A DNA stretch of 13,300 bases. Origin: CAZYVD01 sp964651045. GTDB taxonomy: Bacteria > Zhuqueibacterota > QNDG01 > DSAB01. The stretch is taken from contig CAZYVD010000067.1 in assembly GCA_964651045.1 (NCBI GenBank), forward strand, positions 1 to 13,300. The letters are read 5' to 3'. The notes under the pieces are model-generated. The model worked only from the letters and a program-made list of their open reading frames with translations. It did no database searches and had not been told where the DNA came from. The position numbers and the translations under genes are program-made. This document shows positions 6,676 through 13,300 of the stretch, piece after piece; the stretch's first letter is position 1, and each line of letters begins with the position of its first letter.

Positions 6676-7095
6676 ATGATGAGTAAAGATCTCGATCAGG
6701 TAACCAAGATTGAGAATCACTCTTTCAAGAGACCATGGAGCCGTAGAAGTTTTGAAGCAGAACTTTTTAAGGATATTGCCCTCTCTTTTGTTGCCTGCAT
6801 CGGAGAGGTTGTTGTGGGATATATCATTGCATGGAAGATAATTGATGAGCTTCATATTGGAAATATTGCTGTTCATCCCGATTTCAGAAAAAGAGGAATA
6901 GGGGCAATGCTGATAAACTACCTAATTGAAAGAGCAAGAGAGTGTCGATGGGTTAGACTCGAGGTCAGGTGTTCGAATAGAGCTGCTAGGGCTCTTTATC
7001 GGAAATTGGGTTTTATTGAGGAAGGAATCAGATGCGGATATTACGAGGATGAGGACGCAATAGTAATGGTCAAAGAGTTGGATAATAGTAATTGA
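6676..7095 (+). CDS. rimI: RimI-like GNAT N-acetyltransferase (start uncertain)
   Basis: The product matches the ribosomal-protein/protein N-alpha-acetyltransferase RimI in motif order. It has SFKRPWSRRSFEAEL near the N-terminus, the central strand LHIGNIAVHPDFRKRGIG with the acetyl-CoA pyrophosphate loop RKRGIG, then LEVRCSNRAARALYRKLGF and the YYEDEDAIVM tail. RimI commonly neighbours tsaB, as here. The start is the problem: ATG 6676 truncates the first beta strand (LLFRRMMSKDL), while the next upstream ATG codons in frame (6538, 6475) lie deep inside tsaB. AAGGA at 6655-6659 is poorly placed for 6676 but four bases before an in-frame CTG at 6664. I give the first plausible ATG; a CTG start would add four residues. 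Confidence 0.85.
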   Translation: MMSKDLDQVTKIENHSFKRPWSRRSFEAELFKDIALSFVACIGEVVVGYIIAWKIIDELHIGNIAVHPDFRKRGIGAMLINYLIERARECRWVRLEVRCSNRAARALYRKLGFIEEGIRCGYYEDEDAIVMVKELDNSN

Positions 7096-7111
7096 ATGGA
7101 GAGAGTAAAAT

Positions 7112-7972
7112 ATGGCCTGGTTTAAAAGAAAAAAACCTGGACTGATGATCCAAAAAAAGAAAACAATGCCGGATGGAATTTGGCTGAAGTGCGATGGTTG
7201 TGGTGAAGTTATATACAAGAAGCAGCTTTCGCAGAATGCCTTTGTATGTTCAAAGTGTGATTTTCATTTCAGGATTCAGAGTAAGGAGTATATAAGACTG
7301 CTGCTCGATGAGGGGAGTTTTCAGGAGACGGATGAGAAAATGGAGGCAATTGATTTTCTTCATTTTAAAGATAAGAAGAGATACTCCGATAGAATTAAAG
7401 ATGCAATGAAGAAGTCGGGATTACGGGAGGCGATACGTACTGGATTTGGAAAGATAAAAGGAATTCCGGTTGTATTTTGTGCCATGGATTTTGGGTTTAT
7501 CGGTGGAAGCATGGGGTCTGTTGTTGGCGAGAAGGTGGCGAGGGCAATAAAGAGGGCAAGAGAGAGAAGACTCCCATTGATAATTGTCTCTGCAACGGGT
7601 GGTGCGAGAATGATGGAATCAATAATATCTTTAATGCAGATGGCAAAGACATCTTCACAGCTTGCGAAATTCTCAAATGATGGAGGTCTCTACATCTCAA
7701 TTCTAACAAATCCTACAACTGCAGGGGTGGTAGCAAGTTATGCAATGCTTGGTGACATCCACATAGCAGAGCCGGGTGCATTGATCGGTTTTGCAGGGCC
7801 AAGAGTAATAAAACAGACAATAGGTCAGGATCTGCCTGAAGGATTCCAGCGGTCGAAATTTCAACAGGAACATGGATTTGTTGACATAATTGTAAACAGA
7901 AAAGAGATGAAAGAGACGCTATGGAAGATACTCAACTTTTTTACACTTCAAGGAGCAACAATTAATGAATAA
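7112..7972 (+). CDS. accD: Acetyl-CoA carboxylase carboxyltransferase subunit beta
   Basis: AccD with AccA transfers carboxyl from biotin to acetyl-CoA, giving malonyl-CoA for fatty acid synthesis. The 286-residue protein has the N-terminal zinc ribbon C27-x2-C30 and C46-x2-C49. The crotonase-fold core follows, with FGFIGGSMGSVVGEK, SATGGARM, SLMQMAKT and ALIGFAGPRVI. Two conserved spots differ from the usual sequence. RMMES replaces the common RMQEG/RMQEA at 167-170, and TAGVVAS (203-209) replaces the usual GG-containing stretch. GGAGAGAG precedes the ATG. The end overlaps surE by eight bases. accA is not nearby. Confidence 0.96.
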   Translation: MAWFKRKKPGLMIQKKKTMPDGIWLKCDGCGEVIYKKQLSQNAFVCSKCDFHFRIQSKEYIRLLLDEGSFQETDEKMEAIDFLHFKDKKRYSDRIKDAMKKSGLREAIRTGFGKIKGIPVVFCAMDFGFIGGSMGSVVGEKVARAIKRARERRLPLIIVSATGGARMMESIISLMQMAKTSSQLAKFSNDGGLYISILTNPTTAGVVASYAMLGDIHIAEPGALIGFAGPRVIKQTIGQDLPEGFQRSKFQQEHGFVDIIVNRKEMKETLWKILNFFTLQGATINE

Positions 7973-8735
7973 GAGGCCTCTTATATTGCTTACTAATGAT
8001 GATGGAATCGATGCTCCTGGACTTTTTGCCTTGTTCAAAGAGTTGAAGAAGATTGGTGAGGTTTGTATTGTTGCACCATCTGTAGAAAGGAGTGCTGTTG
8101 GCCATGCAATAACACTTACAGATCCCCTTCGTGTATCTGAGTTCAGAAGAGATGGTTATTTCTTTGGTTATTCTGTAAATGGCACCCCAGCAGATTGTGT
8201 GAAGATAGCTCACTGGGCACTGCTCCGCAAAAGGCCTGATGTGATTGTATCAGGAATAAATCTCGGATCAAATACAGGAATAAATATAATCTATTCTGGA
8301 ACTGTATCTGCCGCAACAGAAGGAGCAATTCTTGGTATTCCATCTTTTGCAGTTTCGCTTACAACATATAAAAATCCAGATTTCAGATATGCAGCAAAGT
8401 TTGCAAGGAAGTTGACAAATATACTTATCCAGAAGGGGCTTCCTTGTGGAGTTTATTTGAATGTAAACGTACCTGCATGCCCTGAAGAGGAGATCAGAGG
8501 TGTGTCGATAACTCGTCAGGGGCTTGCAAGGTTTGAGGAGAAGTTCGATAAGAGAAGCGATCCGCGTGGAAGGACCTACTACTGGCTTACCGGGCAGAAG
8601 GTAGATCCTGAGGAGGATGTAGGTGTTGATGAGGGTGCAATTCAGGCCAGAATGGTATCGATCACGCCCGTGCACTATGACATGACCAAGTATGAATTCA
8701 TAGATATTTTGAAGAGTTGGCAGCTTGAGGTTTAG
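7965..8735 (+). CDS. surE: 5'/3'-nucleotidase SurE
   Basis: SurE is a divalent-metal-dependent nucleoside monophosphate phosphatase with a Rossmann-like fold. The 256-residue product shows all metal-site elements: the N-terminal LLTNDDGIDAPG with D12/D13, S43 in PSVERSAVGH and N99 in VSGINLGSN. The SGTVSAATEG stretch (111-120) follows, and the C-terminal half ends in the usual ITPVHYDMT. Length is normal. AGGAG at 7951-7955 lies inside accD, and the eight-base overlap suggests coupled translation. In such operons it is often a housekeeping or stationary-phase survival gene. Confidence 0.96.
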   Translation: MNKRPLILLTNDDGIDAPGLFALFKELKKIGEVCIVAPSVERSAVGHAITLTDPLRVSEFRRDGYFFGYSVNGTPADCVKIAHWALLRKRPDVIVSGINLGSNTGINIIYSGTVSAATEGAILGIPSFAVSLTTYKNPDFRYAAKFARKLTNILIQKGLPCGVYLNVNVPACPEEEIRGVSITRQGLARFEEKFDKRSDPRGRTYYWLTGQKVDPEEDVGVDEGAIQARMVSITPVHYDMTKYEFIDILKSWQLEV

Positions 8736-8753
8736 AATACAGGGAGAGTTGGT

Positions 8754-11345
8754 ATGAATAAAATTTTTACAATTGTGGTATTTTCTCTTTTCCTGATTCC
8801 AAATCTCTATGGACAGCATGGATGGATAATCAGAGATAGCGGCACAACAGAGGACCTTGTTGATGTATATTTCATAAATGAATCAACGGGCTGGGTTGTT
8901 GGCGGTACAAGAGAGGCACCCCTAATAGGTGTGATACTTCATACTACAGATGGTGGACAGAACTGGAGCATGCAGCAGATAATATCCAATACAAATTTAG
9001 ATGCCCTCTGTTTTATCAATGAAAATACTGGATGGGCGGTTGGATTTGGTGGAGTTGTAGTAAAAACTGTCAATGGGGGAAACAGCTGGTTCAAACAGAA
9101 CAGCGGCGTAACTGATCAGCTTTTTGATGTCTTTTTTGTTGATGCAAACAAGGGCTGGGCAGTGGGTACACATGCGACCATTATCAGGACCACAGATGGT
9201 GGAACAACATGGGAATCACTTGATAATCCGCTTACTGGTTCGAGGAAAAAATTCAGATCCGTTCATTTTGTTGATGAATATGAAGGGTGGGTCGTGGACC
9301 ATGATCGAATTATCTTAAAGACAACAAACGGCGGATCGGATTGGTTTTATCAGTTCAGTATAGACATCAATGAAGACCTGAGATATGTTCAATTTTTAGA
9401 TGAAAACCTTGGATGGTGTATAGGAGAGAAGGGTGTTATATTAAAGACAACAAACAGTGGAGAGAACTGGACACATCAGAACAGCTATACAAACAAGGAT
9501 CTGTGGGGTGGATGTTTTATTAACTCCTCCACTGGCTGGGCAGTGGGCCAGGATGGAACTATTTTGAGGACAGACAATGGAGGTGCATACTGGCTTAAAC
9601 AGCATTCAGGAGTATTTAAGCTGTTAAATGGTGTCTATTTTGTAGATCAGAATCACGGGTGCGCAGTAGGTGAGGGTGGTACTATTATAACAACCACAAC
9701 TGGAGGATACGGCTCGAATTCTGCACCCCAGTTTATATCAGACAGTTCTGCTGTTGCACATGAAGAGTCTTTTTTCTCCTATACTGCACGTGCCATAGAT
9801 CCTGATGGAGACATGGTTCAATATACATTTCTCCAATATCCCGAATGGCTGACGCCAGATGATTCTACGATTTCAGGAACGCCACCCATTGGAGCACAGG
9901 ATACATCTTTTACAGTTACTGCTTCTGATGGATCGCTGACGAGTGAAATGAGAGTCTCCATTGATGTAATAGAAAAGAATGATCCTCCTGAAATTGTATC
10001 GCCAGAGTTTGTTAATGCAGAGGAGACAAAGGTCTTTGAATACACTGCTCGAGCAGTTGATCCAGAAGGTGATCCTGTTTCCTACATTTTTCAAAATCTT
10101 CCTTACTGGCTGAGCGCTGCAGATTCTGTAGTTACAGGAATTACCCCAAGCGGTGCAGATGACACGACTTTCACCCTCATAGCAACAGACGGATTGCTGT
10201 CCGATACACTGATTGTCAAGATTTCGATAATCGAATACAACGAGCCGCCCAGAATCGTATCCCCTGACTCTGTCACTGGATATGAAGGATCAATCATGAA
10301 ATATACGGCCCGTGTTGTTGATCCTGATGATACAACAATAACATATCTATTTTACGATTATCCAGAGTGGCTTACACCACTGGATTCAACGATATCGGGA
10401 ATGGTACCCGAGGCTGCTACTGACACATCTTTTTATGTTATGGCATTCGACGGCAGAGCAACAGATACATTGAGGGTTAAAGTACACATCATTGCAGTAG
10501 ACAATCCACCCTATTTTGTATCGTCTCAGACCGTAACCTCATACGAGGGTTCTTTTTTCAAATATACTGCAAGAGCAATAGACCCTGAAGATTCTACTGT
10601 CACATACGTCTTCAGCGATTATCCTGCCTGGATGACACCAGCAGATTCAACAATATCTGGCACAACTCCGACAGGAGGCAGTTCAACAGAGCACTTCACT
10701 GTTGTTGCCTCTGATGGTAATCTGTCAGACACCCTAACAGTAACTGTCAACATCGTTCATCAAAACAGTCCTCCAGTTATCATAAATATACATGATTTTA
10801 CCTTTTCGAATAATGAAAGTTATACAATAGATCTCGATACATGTGTAACAGACAGTGATGATCAGCCTGAATCGATGGTATGGCAAATAATCCCTGAGAA
10901 TCAGCATCTAAATGTCAATATTTCTACAAGCAGAATAGCCCAGTTTACTGTGAATAACTGGTACGGTACAACAGATGTGAAATTTATTGTTTCAGATCCT
11001 GATGATTCATCTGATTCTCTTGTTGTTAAGGCAACTGTTACATCCGCATCTTTATCTGATGATGACATATCTCCACTACCGGATCATTTTATTCTTAAAC
11101 AGAATTATCCAAATCCATTTAATTCAGAGACAACAATATTCTTCTATCTGCCACGAAGATCACACATATTGGTATATATAGTTAACGTTAGTGGTAAGAT
11201 AATAGAGAAGCTGTTTGATGGGGAAAAGGAGCCTGGAAACCATAAGATTAAATGGAATGGTTCTGAATGTCCTGCTGGTATTTATTTGATAAAAGTCAGT
11301 GGTCCTGGATTTAAGAAGTCAAGAAAGTGTATATTATTAAAATAA
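8754..11345 (+). CDS. Predicted T9SS cargo: seven-bladed Ycf48-like propeller, tandem Ig-like repeats, type A sorting domain
   Basis: The 863-residue protein begins with a signal peptide (about 1-20, LFLIPNLYG). Residues about 22-320 hold seven repeats of the Ycf48/BNR type, each with a core like GWAVGxxGxIxxTxxGGxxW. The GW/GC positions are near 46, 93, 134, 178, 220, 261 and 302, as expected for a seven-bladed propeller. Four tandem Ig-like (He_PIG/cadherin-like) modules follow at about 322-408, 409-495, 496-582 and 583-670, each with PP/AP, YTARAxDP and STISG-type motifs. A fifth, divergent beta module spans about 671-765. The tail (about 775-863) is a T9SS type A sorting domain with QNYPNPFN, NVSGKIIEKL and CPAGIYLIKVSG. 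The protein is therefore expected on the cell surface or outside, after passage through the T9SS. Ligand and role are unknown; no catalytic residues are evident. GGGAGAG precedes the ATG, and guaA begins seven bases after the stop. Confidence 0.9.
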   Translation: MNKIFTIVVFSLFLIPNLYGQHGWIIRDSGTTEDLVDVYFINESTGWVVGGTREAPLIGVILHTTDGGQNWSMQQIISNTNLDALCFINENTGWAVGFGGVVVKTVNGGNSWFKQNSGVTDQLFDVFFVDANKGWAVGTHATIIRTTDGGTTWESLDNPLTGSRKKFRSVHFVDEYEGWVVDHDRIILKTTNGGSDWFYQFSIDINEDLRYVQFLDENLGWCIGEKGVILKTTNSGENWTHQNSYTNKDLWGGCFINSSTGWAVGQDGTILRTDNGGAYWLKQHSGVFKLLNGVYFVDQNHGCAVGEGGTIITTTTGGYGSNSAPQFISDSSAVAHEESFFSYTARAIDPDGDMVQYTFLQYPEWLTPDDSTISGTPPIGAQDTSFTVTASDGSLTSEMRVSIDVIEKNDPPEIVSPEFVNAEETKVFEYTARAVDPEGDPVSYIFQNLPYWLSAADSVVTGITPSGADDTTFTLIATDGLLSDTLIVKISIIEYNEPPRIVSPDSVTGYEGSIMKYTARVVDPDDTTITYLFYDYPEWLTPLDSTISGMVPEAATDTSFYVMAFDGRATDTLRVKVHIIAVDNPPYFVSSQTVTSYEGSFFKYTARAIDPEDSTVTYVFSDYPAWMTPADSTISGTTPTGGSSTEHFTVVASDGNLSDTLTVTVNIVHQNSPPVIINIHDFTFSNNESYTIDLDTCVTDSDDQPESMVWQIIPENQHLNVNISTSRIAQFTVNNWYGTTDVKFIVSDPDDSSDSLVVKATVTSASLSDDDISPLPDHFILKQNYPNPFNSETTIFFYLPRRSHILVYIVNVSGKIIEKLFDGEKEPGNHKIKWNGSECPAGIYLIKVSGPGFKKSRKCILLK
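9717..10763 (+). repeat. Four tandem ~87-codon repeats encoding Ig-like modules
   Basis: Units at 9717-9977, 9978-10238, 10239-10499 and 10500-10763 encode 87, 87, 87 and 88 residues. Each unit keeps a [S/D/E/N]-P-P or AP start, a YTAR[A/V]xDP motif about 22 residues in, a Y/W-[L/M] motif and a [S/T]DG or FDG motif. The nucleotide sequences have diverged widely, so the duplications are old. Confidence 0.85.
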
Positions 11346-11352
11346 AAAAGTT

Positions 11353-12885
11353 ATGAAAGATTTTGAAATAGTATTGATTCTCGATTTTGGATCACAGTAT
11401 ACCCAGCTTATTGCAAGGAGAGTGAGAGAGCTTAGGGTATATTGTGAAATAGTTCCATACGATATCACACTGGATGAAATTCATTCTATAAATCCAAAGG
11501 GGATAATCCTTTCTGGTGGGCCGTCCAGTGTCTATGAAAAAGGTGCCCCGCTTCCAGATCCGGGTATTTTCAATCTTGGCATTCCAATTTTGGGGATATG
11601 TTATGGACTGCAGATACTGGGTCATCTCCTTGGCGGCAGGGTTTCCAAATCTGAACATAGAGAATATGGATATGCAAGGTTTGTTGTTGATGATGATATA
11701 GACCTGTTCAGAGATCTCTCTCCTGACCTTGAGGTATGGATGAGTCATGGAGATAGAATAGATCAGATGCCTGAGAATTTCGTGAGGCTGGGGCATACAC
11801 AAAATTCTCATATAGCAGCGGTGTGTGACAGGGGACGGAAGATTTTTGGCATCCAGTTTCATCCAGAGGTCGTACATACGCCCAGGGGTAGAGATGTTCT
11901 GAATAATTTCCTATTTTTAATATGCAAATGCAGAGGAGAGTGGACTCCGGAGCACTTTGTCGAATCATCTGTAAAAAAAATAAATGAGATTGTTAGGGAT
12001 GGGAGTGTTATATGTGCATTATCTGGAGGTGTAGATTCAGCAGTGACTGCAGCTCTTATTCACAGGGCACTTGGCAGCAGACTCATATCTGTTTTTGTCA
12101 ACAATGGACTTTTAAGGAAGAATGAGGCCGAAGAGGTCAGGGAGGCATTCAAGAGTCTTGACTTGAGATATGTCGATGCATCTGAAGAATTTTTAAGGGA
12201 TTTGAAGGGTATAACAGATCCAGAGAAAAAGAGAAAGATAATAGGTGAACGTTTTATTAGAGTGTTTGAGAGGGAGGCAGAGAGGATAGGCAACATCAAC
12301 TATCTTGCCCAGGGCACGCTCTATCCAGATGTAATAGAGAGCAGATCAACAAGGGGTCCTTCATCGACAATAAAGTCCCATCACAATGTTGGTGGACTGC
12401 CTGATAAGATGAACCTGAAACTTATTGAGCCACTCAGGGAACTTTTCAAAGATGAGGTTAGAGAGGTTGGTAAGATTTTGAATATTCCTGACAGCATACT
12501 CGGCAGGCATCCATTCCCAGGGCCTGGACTTGCGATTCGTGTTCTTGGCGAGGTAACAGAGGAGAGGTTGAACATTCTAAGAGAGGCAGATCATATTTTT
12601 ATCCAGGAGCTAAGAAAATCCGGGTGGTATGATCGTGTATGGCAGGCCTTTGCTGTTTTACTTCCAGTGCAGAGTGTTGGTGTGATGGGGGATGAGCGTA
12701 CATATGAATTTACGGTGGTTCTGAGAGCCGTTACAAGCCAGGATGGGATGACTGCCGATTGGGCAAGGCTGCCTATGGATCTTCTTGGAAGAATATCGAG
12801 TAGAATAATCAATGAGACGTGTGGTGTAAACAGGGTTACATATGATATAAGCTCAAAACCTCCAAGCACAATAGAATGGGAGTAG
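11353..12885 (+). CDS. guaA: GMP synthase (glutamine-hydrolysing)
   Basis: GuaA aminates XMP to GMP with ATP and glutamine-derived ammonia. The 510-residue product has the class I amidotransferase domain (about 5-193) with nucleophile C83 in GICYGLQ and partners H170/E172 in FHPEV. The ATP pyrophosphatase loop SGGVDSA is at 224-230. The C-terminal dimerisation domain carries GRHPFPGPGLAIR and the invariant-type ending KPPSTIEWE. All key residues are intact and the length is normal. There is no recognisable Shine-Dalgarno; the ATG follows the cargo-gene stop by seven A-rich bases, so expression probably relies on reinitiation. Confidence 0.98.
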   Translation: MKDFEIVLILDFGSQYTQLIARRVRELRVYCEIVPYDITLDEIHSINPKGIILSGGPSSVYEKGAPLPDPGIFNLGIPILGICYGLQILGHLLGGRVSKSEHREYGYARFVVDDDIDLFRDLSPDLEVWMSHGDRIDQMPENFVRLGHTQNSHIAAVCDRGRKIFGIQFHPEVVHTPRGRDVLNNFLFLICKCRGEWTPEHFVESSVKKINEIVRDGSVICALSGGVDSAVTAALIHRALGSRLISVFVNNGLLRKNEAEEVREAFKSLDLRYVDASEEFLRDLKGITDPEKKRKIIGERFIRVFEREAERIGNINYLAQGTLYPDVIESRSTRGPSSTIKSHHNVGGLPDKMNLKLIEPLRELFKDEVREVGKILNIPDSILGRHPFPGPGLAIRVLGEVTEERLNILREADHIFIQELRKSGWYDRVWQAFAVLLPVQSVGVMGDERTYEFTVVLRAVTSQDGMTADWARLPMDLLGRISSRIINETCGVNRVTYDISSKPPSTIEWE

Positions 12886-12907
12886 TGTAAAATTTTTTAA
12901 ATAGCAC

Positions 12908-12914
12908 AGGAGAT
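12908..12914 (+). promoter_or_regulatory. Shine-Dalgarno fixing the glmS TTG start
   Basis: AGGAGAT ends seven bases before the TTG at 12922. It supports translation from a non-ATG codon placed exactly where the amidotransferase Cys must become residue 2. Confidence 0.75.
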
Positions 12915-12921
12915 CTTAATT

Positions 12922-13300
12922 TTGTGTGGTATTGTTGGATATATAGGTAAGAGTGCTGCTCTTCCGATCCTCCTCAACGGACTGAAACGCCTCGAATACA
13001 GAGGCTACGATTCTGCGGGGATCGCAATTTTGCAGGATAATAAGATCTGGATAGGAAAGAACAGAGGAAAGATAAAAGATCTGGAGATCGAGATAGGAGG
13101 TGAGGAGGTTGGAGGCACTGTGGGAATAGGTCATACACGCTGGGCAACTCATGGTGAGCCATCAAGGGTTAATGCTCATCCGCATCTGGATTGTAAAGGA
13201 GAGATCGCAATTGTACATAATGGAATAATCGAGAACTATTCGATCTTAAAATCCCGGCTCCAAGCAGAGGGCCATAAGTTTAAATCTCAGACCGATACAG
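12922..13300 (+). CDS. glmS: Glucosamine-fructose-6-phosphate aminotransferase, N-terminal part (3' end outside window)
   Basis: GlmS makes glucosamine-6-phosphate from fructose-6-phosphate and glutamine, the first step toward UDP-GlcNAc for peptidoglycan and lipopolysaccharide. The 126 visible codons are the class II (Ntn) glutaminase domain. TTG-initiated MCGIVGYIG places the nucleophile at C2 after Met removal. LKRLEYRGYDSAGIA, GIGHTRWATHGEPS, NAHPH and VHNGIIENY follow as in all GlmS. The start is TTG with a good Shine-Dalgarno, 36 bases after guaA. No glmS ribozyme could fit in that short gap. The sugar isomerase half lies beyond the window. Confidence 0.97.
   Translation, partial: MCGIVGYIGKSAALPILLNGLKRLEYRGYDSAGIAILQDNKIWIGKNRGKIKDLEIEIGGEEVGGTVGIGHTRWATHGEPSRVNAHPHLDCKGEIAIVHNGIIENYSILKSRLQAEGHKFKSQTDT

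Noticed and set aside
8268..8819. Minus-strand open frame of 183 codons opposite surE
   Set aside because: It is the shadow of surE and the cargo-gene start, is rich in Cys/Ile/His/Arg with no motif, and spans a gene junction.
11392..11877. Minus-strand open frame of 161 codons opposite guaA
   Set aside because: It lies entirely within conserved guaA coding sequence and its translation resembles no protein family.
12886..12921. glmS ribozyme or riboswitch before glmS
   Set aside because: The gap is only 36 bases, far too short, and shows no ribozyme core.

Overview
This is an AT-rich bacterial window with dense, mostly plus-strand gene packing. Two features point to the Bacteroidota/FCB superphylum or a related candidate phylum. 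One is a PorX-type response regulator (receiver plus PglZ domain). The other is a large exported protein ending in a type IX secretion system (T9SS) type A sorting domain with the QNYPNPFN motif. That motif form is common in non-Bacteroidetes FCB lineages such as Marinimicrobia, KSB1, Calditrichaeota and Cloacimonadota. I cannot fix the phylum from this window alone. Several genes have clear Shine-Dalgarno sequences, which argues against a typical Bacteroidetes translation style.

Layout. (1) Positions 2-337 are the C-terminal end of a sigma-54 activator of the NtrC family. A 210-base gap follows, holding a 17-bp NtrC-enhancer-like dyad and a near-consensus -24/-12 element. (2) A response regulator with a normal receiver and a degenerate second receiver-like half (548-1276) is followed by an unrecognised multi-pass membrane protein (1292-2089). 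(3) A 411-base non-coding stretch holds a terminator. It separates these from a minus-strand TPR lipoprotein gene (2501-3769). (4) Divergent from the TPR gene starts a long plus-strand run, probably one transcription unit: porX, tsaE, tsaB, a rimI-like acetyltransferase, accD, surE, a T9SS cargo protein with a seven-bladed propeller and tandem Ig-like repeats, guaA, and the start of glmS, which runs off the window. Neighbours overlap by 4-8 bases or are separated by under 40 bases.

How the genes fit together. tsaE and tsaB serve the tRNA t6A modification pathway, with rimI as the usual neighbour. accD makes malonyl-CoA for fatty acids, surE is a nucleotidase, guaA makes GMP and glmS makes glucosamine-6-phosphate for the cell envelope. 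Two T9SS-linked genes, the regulator porX and a predicted cargo protein, sit in the same run as these housekeeping genes. Upstream, the sigma-54 activator, the candidate sigma-54 promoter and enhancer, the two-part regulator and the membrane protein look like a small regulatory module of unknown output. I found no CRISPR array, insertion sequence, tRNA or rRNA gene. The least described elements are the sigma-54 module with its membrane protein, and the cargo protein.
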